Shown here: one piece after another, positions 36,801 to 45,672 of the stretch | Layout: the number at the start of each line of letters is the position of its first letter | How positions within the stretch are numbered: position 1 is the first letter of the stretch | Assembly (NCBI GenBank): GCA_964017155.1 | Contig: OZ024855.1 | Span: forward strand, 806,001 to 870,000 | DNA: 64,000 nucleotides | Direction of reading: 5' to 3' | From: Oasisia sp. SBJ-2009 | Taxonomy: Eukaryota; Annelida; Polychaeta; Sabellida; Siboglinidae | Translations under genes and position numbers: made by a program | Notes under the pieces: generated by a model | What the model saw: only the letters and a program-made list of their open reading frames with translations | What the model was told of the DNA's origin: nothing | Database searches by the model: none

Positions 36801-37483
36801 GGGGATCAGTTGGGGAAGTCTGTTTACATTCTTTTCAACAGAATTCCGTGCCGACCGCTGGGTAAACGGCGGGAGTAATAATGAACCACTAACTAGATGA
36901 GGTGACGAGGCATTTGGCGACCTTAACAGGGTGATAGTTGCACAAATCGATGAAAAAGACAAAGTCCGATCCGTCTACGGGGGATCAGTTTTGAGAATCG
37001 AGAGAAACGGCCAAGTTCGACGCGCCGGTCGGTCTTCTCGGGCGTGTTCCACGCACGGAGTGTAACTACGACTCTCTCGACGAAACCAACTGACCGTGCG
37101 CGTCGTCTTGCCAACTTTTGGAAACAAATCGAGGAAAACGACAAAGTCCGATCCGTCTACGGGGGATCAGTTGGGGAAGTCTGTTTACATTCTTTTCAAC
37201 AGAATTCCGTGCCGACCGCTGGGTAAACGGCGGGAGTAATAATGAACCACTAACTAGATGAGGTGACGAGGCATTTGGCGACCTTAACAGGGTGATAGTT
37301 GCACAAATCGATGAAAAAGACAAAGTCCGATCCGTCTACGGGGGATCAGTTTTGAGAATCGAGAGAAACGGCCAAGTTCGACGCGCCGGTCGCTCTTCTC
37401 GGGCGTATTCCACGCACGGAGTGTAACTACGACTCTCTCGACGAAACCGACTGACCGTGCGCGTCGTCTTGCCAACTTTTGGA
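33817..37483 (+). repeat. Second higher-order family, 10-dimer unit, copy 2, cut by the array junction
   Basis: Repeats 30207-33816, with the private markers at about 35852 and 36139. It differs in its last three dimers, and a private tcgtgcgtatt lies near 36680. Its last B monomer is cut at about 37481-37490, where region 2 begins. Confidence 0.8.
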
Positions 37484-37596
37484 AAATCGAGGAAAACGAC
37501 AACGTCCGATCCGTCTACGGGGAATCAGTTGGGGAGACGAGAATTTCTGTTTAAACCTTTTTCAACAAAGTTCCGTGCCGGGCCGTGCCGACCGGT

Positions 37597-37684
37597 GGGC
37601 AAACGGCGGGAGTAATAAGGAACAACTAATATAAAACCATTAGACGACGAGCGAGGCATTTGGCGACCTTAACAGGGTGATAGT
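37597..37684. pseudogene. 28S rRNA gene relic in A-like type 1 monomer
   Basis: Forward part at 37597-37615 (gggcaaacggcgggagtaa, one change) and inverted part at 37623-37684. On the minus strand the inverted part reads actatcaccctgttaagg, tcgccaaatgcctcg, ctcg, tcgtctaat, ggttttatat, tagtgg-like. It keeps the 28S tctaat, which monomer A has changed, but has a 4-base insertion and a 10-base insertion. It shares the inversion arrangement with monomer A, so the inversion predates the split of the subfamilies. Confidence 0.8.
37630..37636 (+). promoter_or_regulatory. TATA-box-like tataaaa in A-like type 1 monomer
   Basis: tataaaa matches the core of a pol II TATA box and recurs in type 1 monomers (for example 38657, 43822 and 44849). 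In some copies it is aatataaaataatt or cataaaacc instead. It lies in an insertion inside the inverted 28S relic. No transcription start or gene is evident downstream, so it may be chance in an AT-rich stretch. Confidence 0.2.
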
Positions 37685-37714
37685 CGGAAACACTGAGAAA
37701 AACGACAAAGTCCC

Positions 37715-37754
37715 ATCCGTCTACGGGGGATCAGATCCGTCTACGGGGGATCAG
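37715..37754 (+). repeat. 20-bp tandem duplication in A-like type 2 head
   Basis: atccgtctacgggggatcag occurs twice in tandem (37715-37734 and 37735-37754), doubling the near-palindromic box. Most type 2 monomers have it, some with a mutated second copy (atccgtttacggaggatcag near 40064, 41974 and 50114). It is absent around 39665-39690, 41575-41600, 45140-45165 and 45530-45545. Confidence 0.85.
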
Positions 37755-37812
37755 TTGGGGAAGCGTAAATGTCTGTCTACATTCTTTTCAACATAATTCC
37801 GTACCGACCGGC

Positions 37813-37892
37813 GGGTAAACGGCGGGAGTAATAAGGAACCACTAACTAGATGAGGTGACGAGGCATTTGGCGACCTTAACAGGGTGATAGTT
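37813..37892. pseudogene. 28S rRNA gene relic in A-like type 2 monomer
   Basis: Forward gggtaaacggcgggagtaa (37813-37831), then the inverted R2-target part (37840-37892) with the same cctca insertion as region 1 monomer A. This type, with aaggaaccactaac before the inverted part, is the closest relative of the region 1 A monomer. Confidence 0.83.
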
Positions 37893-37944
37893 GGAGAAAT
37901 CGAGGAAAACGACGACAAAGTCCGATCCGTCTACGGGGGATCAG

Positions 37945-38295
37945 TTGAGCAAGCGGCGTGCCGAAACCTGGCCCGGTCGCGTGCGCCGAAGCCTCGTCGC
38001 GTTCCGAAGCCCGGCCGCCGGTCGCACGCCGAAGCCCGGCCCGGTCGTGTGCGCCGAAGCCTTGCTGCCGGTCGCGTTCCAAAGCCCGGCCGAGCGCCGG
38101 TAACTGCCCGGCGCGGCCCGGCCCGGCCCGGCCTGGCGCGGCCGGCCCGGCCCGGCGCGGCCGCACGGCGAGGTGCGGTCCGGTCCGGCCGGGCCCAGCG
38201 CGGCCAGGCCGGGCACGGCCCGGCCGGAGCAGGGACAGAGACGGGAAAGACGGACTCGACGACGGTAGAGATCACTTGTGCATGTAGACGAATGA
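37945..38295 (+). repeat. GC-rich block, long class (351 bp)
   Basis: Runs from ttgagcaagcggcgtgcc to gcatgtagacgaatga. It contains a tandem duplication of about 68 bp, then runs of the pentamer CGGCC, then gagcagggacagagacgg. Other long-class copies: 43110-43460, 44137-44487, 46659-47009, 47686-48036, 51253-51603, 52280-52630, 53307-53657, 56282-56632, 57309-57669 (10 bp longer) and 58346-58696. Open frames of about 100-155 codons on both strands come from the GC richness. Their products are Arg/Pro/Ala-rich with no recognisable domain, so no gene is called. Confidence 0.9.
37961..38096 (+). repeat. Internal tandem duplication in the GC-rich block
   Basis: Copies start at 37961 (ccgaaacctggcccgg) and 38029 (ccgaagcccggcccgg), 68 bp apart. 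Both contain tgcgccgaagcc and cgcgttcc; the second copy has an extra 7 bases near ttgctgccgg. It is present in all complete GC-rich blocks and reduced to one copy in the block at 63824. Confidence 0.85.
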
Positions 38296-38444
38296 CCGAC
38301 AGGGCGCGTCGTTTATCCAACTTTTGGAAACAAATCGAGACAAACGACTAAGTCCTATCCGTCTACGGGGGTTCAGTTTTGAGAATCGAGAAAAACGGCA
38401 AAGTTCGACGCGCCGGTCGGTCTTCTCGGGCGTGTGTCGCGCAC

Positions 38445-38496
38445 GGGGAGTAACTACGACTCTCTCGAGGAAACGCAATGGCCGTGCGCGTCATTT
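38445..38496 (+). pseudogene. 28S rRNA gene relic, forward, in B-like monomer
   Basis: ggggagtaactacgactctct against 28S gggagtaactatgactctct: one base change over the core 17 (agtaactacgactctct). Weaker similarity follows (cgaggaaacgcaatggcc against taaggtagccaaatgcc, then cgtcattt against cgtcatct). A second version, cacaggcaagtaactacgactctcccgagg-like, follows the short-class blocks (for example around 39370-39400). Confidence 0.75.
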
Positions 38497-38971
38497 GGCC
38501 AACTTTCGGAAAATCGAGGAAAACGAGAACGTCCGATCCGTCCACGGGGAATCAGTTGGGGAGACGAGAATTTCTGTTTAAACCTTTTTCAACAAAGTTC
38601 CGTGCCGGGCCGTGCCGACCGGTGGGCAAACGGCGGGAGTAATAAGGAACAACTAATATAAAACCATTAGACGACGAGCGAGGCATTTGGCGACCTTAAC
38701 AGGGTGATAGTCGGAAACACTGAGAAAAACGACAAAGTCCCATCCGTCTACGGGGGATCAGATCCGTCTACGGGGGATCAGTTGGGGAAGCGTAAATGTC
38801 TGTCTACATTCTTTTCAACATAATTCCGTACCGACCGGCGGGTAAACGGCGGGAGTAATAAGGAACCACTAACTAGATGAGGTGACGAGGCATTTGGCGA
38901 CCTTAACAGGGTGATAGTTGGAGAAATCGAGGAAAACGACGACAAAATCCGATCCGTCTACGGGGGATCAG

Positions 38972-39221
38972 TTGAGCAAGCGGCGTGCCGAAACCTGGCC
39001 CGGTCGTGTGCGCCGAAGCCTCGTCGCGTTCCGAAGCCAGGCCGCCGGTCGCATGCCGAAGCCCGGCCCGGTCGTGTGCGCCGAAGCCTTGCTGCCGGTC
39101 GCGTTCCGAAGCCCGGCCGGGCGCCGGTAACTGCCCGGCGCGGCCCGGCCCGGCGCAGGGACAGAAACGGGAAAGACGGACTCGACGACGGTAGAGATCA
39201 CTTGTGCATGTAGACGAATGA
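38972..39221 (+). repeat. GC-rich block, short class (250 bp)
   Basis: Lacks 101 bp of the CGGCC-rich part of the long class: cggcccggc is joined to gcagggacag. Other copies: 40272-40521, 42182-42431, 45731-45980, 50325-50574, 55354-55603, 60593-60842 and 62718-62967. Short-class copies after this one carry gatggactcgacg and gaatgatcgacc, whereas the other classes have gacggactcg and gaatgaccgac. Confidence 0.9.
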
Positions 39222-40750
39222 CCGACCGGGCGCGTCGTTTTGCCAACTTTTGGAAACAAATCGAGAAAAACGACTAAGTCCGATCCGTCTACGGGGGATC
39301 AGTTTTGAGAATCGAGAAAAACGGCCAAGACCGACGCGCCGGTCGGTCTTCTCTGGCGTTTGCCACGCACAGGCAAGTAACTACGACTCTCCCGAGGAAA
39401 CGCAATGACCGTGCGCTTCATTTGGCCAACTTTCGGAAAATCGAGGAAAACGACAAAGTCCGATCCGTCTACGGGGGATCAGTTGGGGAAACGAGAATTT
39501 CTGTTTAAACCTGTTTCAACAAAGTTCCGTGCCGTGCCGTGCCGACCGGTGGGTAAACGGCGGGAGTAATAAGGAACCACTAATATAAAATAATTAGACG
39601 ACGAGCGAGGCATTTGGCGACCTTAACAGGGTGATAGTCGGAAAAACTGAGAAAAACGACAAAGTCCCATCCGTCTACGGGGGATCAGTTGGGGAAGCGT
39701 AAATATCTGTCTACATTCTTTTCAACAGAATTCCGTACCGACCGGCGGGTAAACGGTGGGAGTAATAAGGAACCACTAACTAGATGAGGTGACGAGGCAT
39801 TTGGCGACCTTAACAGGGTGATACTTGGAGAAATCGAGGAAAACGACGACAAAGTCCGATCCGTCTACGGGGGTTCAGTTGGGAAGCGTAAATGTCGGTC
39901 TACATTCTTTTCAACAGAATTCCGTGCCGACCGGTGGGTAAATGGCGGGAGTAATAAGGAACCACTAACTAGATGAGGTGACGAGGCATTTGGCGACATT
40001 AACAGGGTGATAGTCGGAAAAACTGAGAAAAACGACAAAGTCCCATCCGTCTACGGGGGATCAGATCCGTTTACGGAGGATCAGTTGGGGAAGCGTAAAT
40101 GTCTGTCTACATTCTTTTCATCAGAATTCCGTACCGACCGGCAGGTAAACGGCGGGAGTAATAAGGAACCACTAACTAGATGAGGTGACGAGGCATTTGG
40201 CGACCTTAACAGGGTGATAGTCGGAAACACTGAGAAAAACGACAAAGTCCCATCCGTCTACGGGGGATCAGTTGAGCAAGCGGCGTGCCGAAACCTGGCC
40301 CGGTCGTGTGCGCCGAAGCCTCGTCGCGTTCCGAAGCCCGGCCGCCGGTCGCATGCCGAAGCCCGGCCCGGTCGTGTGCGCCGAAGCCTTGCAGCCGGTC
40401 GCGTTCCGAAGCCCGGCCGGGCGCCGGTAACTGCCCGGCGCGGCCCGGCCCGGCGCAGGGACAGAGACGGGAAAGATGGACTCGACGACGGTAGAGATCA
40501 CTTGTGCATGTAGACGAATGATCGACCGGGCGCGTCGTTTTGCCAACTTTTGGAAACAAATCGAGAAAAACGAACAAGTCCGATCCGTCTACGGGGGATC
40601 AGTTTTGAGAATCGAGAAAAACGGCCAAGATCGACGCGCCGGTCGGTCTTCTCGGGCGTTTGCCACGCACAGGCAAGTAACTACGATTCTCCCGAGGAAA
40701 CGCAATGGCCGTGCGCTTCATTTGGCCAACTTTCGGAAAATCGAGGAAAA
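39220..40750 (+). repeat. 1,910-bp-offset duplication, copy 1
   Basis: Matches 41130-42660 at an offset of 1,910 bp, covering the monomers between the tail of one GC-rich block and the end of the B-like monomer after the next short block. Minor differences include aagaccgacgcg/aagatcgacgcg and ttgcagccgg/ttgctgccgg. It contains a run of A-like monomers without GC-rich blocks. Confidence 0.8.
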
Positions 40751-40785
40751 CGACGACAAAGTCCGATCCGTCTACGGGGGATCAG

Positions 40786-41131
40786 TTGAGCAAGCGGCGT
40801 GCCGAAACCTGGCCCGGTCGCGTGCGCCGAAGCCTCGTCGCGTTCCGAAGCCCGGCCGCCGGTCGCACGCCGAAGCCCGGCCCGGTCGTGTGCGCCGAAG
40901 CCTTGCTGCCGGTCGCGTTCCAAAGCCCGGCCGGGCGCCGGTAACTGCCCGGCGCGGCCCGGCCCGGCCTGGCGCGGCCGGCCCGGCGCGGCCGCACGGC
41001 GAGGTGCGGTCCGGTCCGGTCCGGCCGGGTCCAGCGCGGCCAGGCCGGGCACGGCCCGGCCGGAGCAGGGACAGAGACGGGAAAGACGGACTCGACGACG
41101 GTAGAGATCACTTGTGCATGTAGACGAATGA
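40786..41131 (+). repeat. GC-rich block, middle class (346 bp)
   Basis: Like the long class, but with two CGGCC pentamers fewer and one ggtcc pentamer more, for a net loss of 5 bp. Other copies: 48713-49058, 54334-54679, 59573-59918 and 61933-62278. The last has private changes (gctccgaagccccg, cagggcggcc). The copy at 40786 follows a B-like monomer directly, giving an open frame of 215 codons at 40476-41123 that spans monomers and is not considered a gene. Confidence 0.9.
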
Positions 41132-42660
41132 CCGACCGGGCGCGTCGTTTTGCCAACTTTTGGAAACAAATCGAGAAAAACGACTAAGTCCGATCCGTCT
41201 ACGGGGGATCAGTTTTGAGAATCGAGAAAAACGGCCAAGATCGACGCGCCGGTCGGTCTTCTCGGGCGTTTGCCACGCACAGGCAAGTAACTACGACTCT
41301 CCCGAGGAAACGCAATGACCGTGCGCTTCATTTGGCCAACTTTCGGAAAATCGAGGAAAACGACAAAGTCCGATCCGTCTACGGGGGATCAGTTGGGGAA
41401 ACGAGAATTTCTGTTTAAACCTGTTTCAACAAAGTTCCGTGCCGTGCCGTGCCGACCGGTGGGTAAACGGCGGGAGTAATAAGGAACCACTAATATAAAA
41501 TAATTAGACGACGAGCGAGGCATTTGGCGACCTTAACAGGGTGATAGTCGGAAAAACTGAGAAAAACGACAAAGTCCCATCCGTCTACGGGGGATCAGTT
41601 GGGGAAGCGTAAATATCTGTCTACATTCTTTTCAACAGAATTCCGTACCGACCGGCGGGTAAACGGTGGGAGTAATAAGGAACCACTAACTAGATGAGGT
41701 GACGAGGCATTTGGCGACCTTAACAGGGTGATAGTTGGAGAAATCGAGGAAAACGACGACAAAGTCCGATCCGTCTACGGGGGATCAGTTGGGAAGCGTA
41801 AATGTCGGTCTACATTCTTTTCAACAGAATTCCGTGCCGACCGGTGGGTAAATGGCGGGAGTAATAAGGAACCACTAACTAGATGAGGTGACGAGGCATT
41901 TGGCGACATTAACAGGGTGATAGTCGGAAAAACTGAGAAAAACGACAAAGTCCCATCCGTCTACGGGGGATCAGATCCGTTTACGGAGGATCAGTTGGGG
42001 AAGCGTAAATGTCTGTCTACATTCTTTTCATCAGAATTCCGTACCGACCGGCAGGTAAACGGCGGGAGTAATAAGGAACCACTAACTAGATGAGGTGACG
42101 AGGCATTTGGCGACCTTAACAGGGTGATAGTCGGAAACACTGAGAAAAACGACAAAGTCCCATCCGTCTACGGGGGATCAGTTGAGCAAGCGGCGTGCCG
42201 AAACCTGGCCCGGTCGTGTGCGCCGAAGCCTCGTCGCGTTCCGAAGCCCGGCCGCCGGTCGCATGCCGAAGCCCGGCCCGGTCGTGTGCGCCGAAGCCTT
42301 GCTGCCGGTCGCGTTCCGAAGCCCGGCCGGGCGCCGGTAACTGCCCGGCGCGGCCCGGCCCGGCGCAGGGACAGAGACGGGAAAGATGGACTCGACGACG
42401 GTAGAGATCACTTGTGCATGTAGACGAATGATCGACCGGGCGCGTCGTTTTGCCAACTTTTGGAAACAAATCGAGAAAAACGACTTAGTCCGATCCGTCT
42501 ACGGGGGATCAGTTTTGAGAATCGAGAAAAACGGCCAAGATCGACGCGCCGGTCGGTGTTCTCGGGCGTTTGCCACGCACAGGCAAGTAACTACGACTCT
42601 CCCGAGGAAACGCAATGGCCGTGCGCTTCATTTGGCCAACTTTCGGAAAATCGAGGAAAA
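41130..42660 (+). repeat. 1,910-bp-offset duplication, copy 2
   Basis: Second copy of 39220-40750. The copies diverge at about 40750/42660, where copy 1 enters a middle-class GC block and copy 2 enters an A-like monomer with ggggtgacgagaattt. Confidence 0.8.
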
Positions 42661-45600
42661 CGACTAAGTCCTATCCGTCTACGGGGGATCAGTTGGGGTG
42701 ACGAGAATTTCTGTTTAAACCTGTTTCAACAAAGTTCCGTGCCGGGCCGTGCCGACCGGTGGGTAAACGGCGGGAGTAATAAGGAACCACTAACATAAAA
42801 CCATTAGACGACGAGCGAGGCATTTGGCGACATTAACAGGGTGATAGTCGGAAAAAACTGAGAAAAACGACAAAGTCCCATCCGTCTACGGGGGATCAGA
42901 TCCGTCTACGGAGGATCAGTTGGGGAAGCGTAAATGTCTGTCTACATTCTTTTCATCAGAATTCCGTACCGACCGGCAGGTAAACGGCGGGAGTAATAAG
43001 GAACCACTAACTAGATGAGGTGACGAGGCATTTGGCGACCTTAACAGGGTGATAGTTGGAGAAATCGAGGAAAACGACGACAAAGTCCGATCCGTCTACG
43101 GGGGATCATTTGAGCAAGCGGCGTGCCGAAACCTGGCCCGGTCGTGTGCGCCGAAGCCTCGTCGCGTTCCGAAGCCCGGCCGCCGGTCGCATGCCGAAGC
43201 CCGGCCCGGTCGTGTGCGCCGAAGCCTTGCTGCCGGTCGCGTTCCAAAGCCCGGCCGAGCGCCGGTAACTGCCCGGCGCGGCCCGGCCCGGCCCGGCCTG
43301 GCGCGGCCGGCCCGGCCCGGCGCGGCCGCACGGCGAGGTGCGGTCCGGTCCGGCCGGGCCCAGCGCGGCCAGGCCGGGCACGGCCCGGCCGGAGCAGGGA
43401 CAGAGACGGGAAAGACGGACTCGACGACGGTAGAGATCACTTGTGCATGTAGACGAATGACCGACAGGGCGCGTCGTTTTGCCAACTTTTGGAAACAAAT
43501 CGAGAAAAACCACTAAGTCCTATCCGTCTACGGGGGTTCAGTTTTGAGAATCGAGAAAAACGGCAAAGTTCGACGCGCCGGTCGGTCTTCTCGGGCGTGT
43601 GTCGCGCACGGGGAGTAACTACGACTCTCTCGAGGAAACGCAATGGCCGTGCGCGTCATTTGGCCAACTTTCGGAAAATCGAGGAAAACGACAACGTCCG
43701 ATCCGTCTACGGGGAATCAGTTGGTGAGACGAGAATTTCTGTTTAAACCTTTTTCAACAAAGTTCCGTGCCGGGCCGTGCCGATCGGTGGGCAAACGGCG
43801 GGAGTAATAAGGAACAACTAATATAAAACCATTAGACGACGAGCGAGGCATTTGGCGACCTTAACAGGGTGATAGTCGGAAACACTGAGAAAAACGACAA
43901 AGTCCCATCCGTCTACGGGGGATCAGATCCGTCTACGGGGGATCAGTTGGGGAAGCGTAAATGTCTGTCTACATTCTTTTCAACATAATTCCGTACCGAC
44001 CGGCGGGTAAACGGCGGGAGTAATAAGGAACCACTAACTAGATGAGGTGACGAGGCATTTGGCGACCTTAACAGGGTGATAGTTGGAGAAATCGAGGAAA
44101 ACGACGACAAAGTCCGATCCGTCTACGGGGGATCAGTTGAGCAAGCGGCGTGCCGAAACCTGGCCCGGTCGCGTGCGCCGAAGCCTCGTCGCGTTCCGAA
44201 GCCCGGCCGCCGGTCGCACGCCGAAGCCCGGCCCGGTCGTGTGCGCCGAAGCCTTGCTGCCGGTCGCGTTCCAAAGCCCGGCCGAGCGCCGGTAACTGCC
44301 CGGCGCGGCCCGGCCCGGCCCGGCCTGGCGCGGCCGGCCCGGCCCGGCGCGGCCGCACGGCGAGGTGCGGTCCGGTCCGGCCGGGCCCAGCGCGGCCAGG
44401 CCGGGCACGGCCCGGCCGGAGCAGGGACAGAGACGGGAAAGACGGACTCGACGACGGTAGAGATCACTTGTGCATGTAGACGAATGACCGACCGGGCGCG
44501 TCGTTTTGCCAACTTTTGGAAACAAACCGAGAAAAACGACTAAGTCCTATCCGTCTACGGGGGTTCAGTTTTGATAATCGAGAAAAACGGCAAAGTTCGA
44601 CGCGCCGGTCGGTCTTCTCGGGCGTGTGTCGCGCACGGGGAGTAACTACGACTCTCTCGAGGAAACGCAATGGCCGTGCGCGTCATTTTGCCAACTTTCG
44701 GAAAATCGAGGAAAACGACAGTCCGATCCGTCTACGGGGGATCAGTTGGGGAGACGAGAATTTCTGTTTAAACCTTTTTCAACAAAGTTCCGTGCCGGGC
44801 CGTGCCGACCGGTGGGTAAACGGCGGGAGTAATAAGGAACAACTAATATAAAACCATTAGACGACGAGCGAGGCATTTGGCGACCTTAACAGGGTGATAG
44901 TCGGAAAAACTGAGAAAAACGACAAAGTCCCACCCGTCTACGGGGAATCAGATCCGTCTACGGGGGATCAGTTGGGGAAGCGTAAATGTCTGTCTACATT
45001 CTTTTCAACAGAATTCCGTACCGACCGGCGGGTAAACGGCGGGAGTAATAAGGAACCACTAATATAAAATAATTAGACGACGAGCGAGGCATTTGGCGAC
45101 CTTAACAGGGTGATAGTCGGAAAAACTGAGAAAAACGACAAAGTCCCATCCGTCTACGGGGGATCAGTTGGGGAAGCGTAAATATCTGTCTACATTCTTT
45201 TCAACAGAATTCCGTACCGACCGGCGGGTAAACGGTGGGAGTAATAAGGAACCACTAACTAGATGAGGTGACGAGGCATTTGGCGACCTTAACAGGGTGA
45301 TAGTTGGAGAAATCGAGGAAAACGACGACAAAGTCCGATCCGTCTACGGGGGATCAGTTGGGAAGCGTAAATGTCGGTCTACATTCTTTTCAACAGAATT
45401 CCGTGCCGACCGGTGGGTAAATGGCGGGAGTAATAAGGAACCACTAACTAGATGAGGTGACGAGGCATTTGGCGACATTAACAGGGTGATAGTCGGAAAA
45501 ACTGAGAAAAACGACAAAGTCCCATCCGTCTACGGGGGATCAGTTGGGGAAGCGTAAATGTCTGTCTACATTCTTTTCATCAGAATTCCGTACCGACCGG

Positions 45601-45672
45601 CAGGTAAACAGCGGGAGTAATAAGGAACCACTAACTAGATGAGGTGACGAGGCATTTGGCGACCTTAACAGG
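42124..45672 (+). repeat. Three-block higher-order unit (3,549 bp)
   Basis: GC-rich block order short, long, long. The next short block begins 3,549 bp later (45673), and the following long block keeps the same offset (43049 to 46598). The second half after the second long block carries ttttgataatcgag, elsewhere found after middle-class blocks (49140, 54770), so this unit seems to have lost one block by exchange between a long and a middle block. Confidence 0.75.

Larger units (their letters stand above)
1..37483. repeat. 361-bp A/B dimeric satellite array
   Basis: Tandem array of 101 dimers of 361 bp (A 179 bp plus B 182 bp) and five additional B monomers. From the equivalent point in the first dimer (56) to that in the last (37066) is 37,010 bp, which equals 100 x 361 + 5 x 182, so there is no net indel over 37 kb apart from whole monomers. 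Copies differ only by a small set of recurring substitutions, such as agtatg/agtctg, ggtcggtctt/ggtcgctctt, cgaggaaaacg/cgatgaaaaag, cactaactag/cactaaatag and gggggatcag/gggggatgag. The array begins inside a B monomer at base 1, so it continues to the left. Because 361 is not a multiple of 3, frame shifts in every unit, and the short open frames seen in all copies are by-products of repetition. Monomer length near 180 bp is typical of nucleosome-sized centromeric or heterochromatic satellites; that role is inferred. Confidence 0.97.
37884..38910 (+). repeat. 1,027-bp composite unit (representative)
   Basis: The unit recurs at exactly 1,027 bp in the runs starting at 43049, 46598, 51192 and 56221; one interval is 1,037 bp because of extra CGGCC repeats. 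The GC-rich monomer has the same tail as monomer B (accgac.gggcgcgtcgtt, ccaacttttggaaacaaatc) and a similar start (ttgag). It reads as a B-type monomer whose middle was replaced by a GC-rich block. The B-like monomer instead ends catttggccaactttcgg. Confidence 0.9.

Noticed and set aside
1..37483. Short open frames of 60-96 codons recurring on both strands in every dimer
   Set aside because: They repeat with the satellite, overlap each other on opposite strands, change frame with each 361-bp unit, and vary by substitutions with no sign of codon constraint. No domain is recognisable.
1..37483. CRISPR-like regular spacing of a 48-bp repeat
   Set aside because: The intervening 131-134 bp are themselves repeated and not unique spacers, the lengths are far too long, and there are no cas genes. 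It is a dimeric satellite.
37726..37760. Intrinsic terminator-like hairpins from the gatcc/ggatc arms
   Set aside because: No T-run follows the arms, and the eukaryotic satellite context makes a bacterial-type terminator meaningless.
38509..38526. CENP-B box in the B-like monomer (ctttcggaaaatcgagga)
   Set aside because: It keeps ttcg and the central a in the right places but reads gagg where the core needs cggg, so two essential positions fail. The host may not have CENP-B at all.
40476..41123. Longest open frame, 215 codons, Arg/Pro/Ala-rich
   Set aside because: It crosses three monomers and owes its length to the GC-rich block. The equivalent frame in the duplicate (42386) ends after 93 codons. 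The composition is low complexity and antisense frames are equally open.
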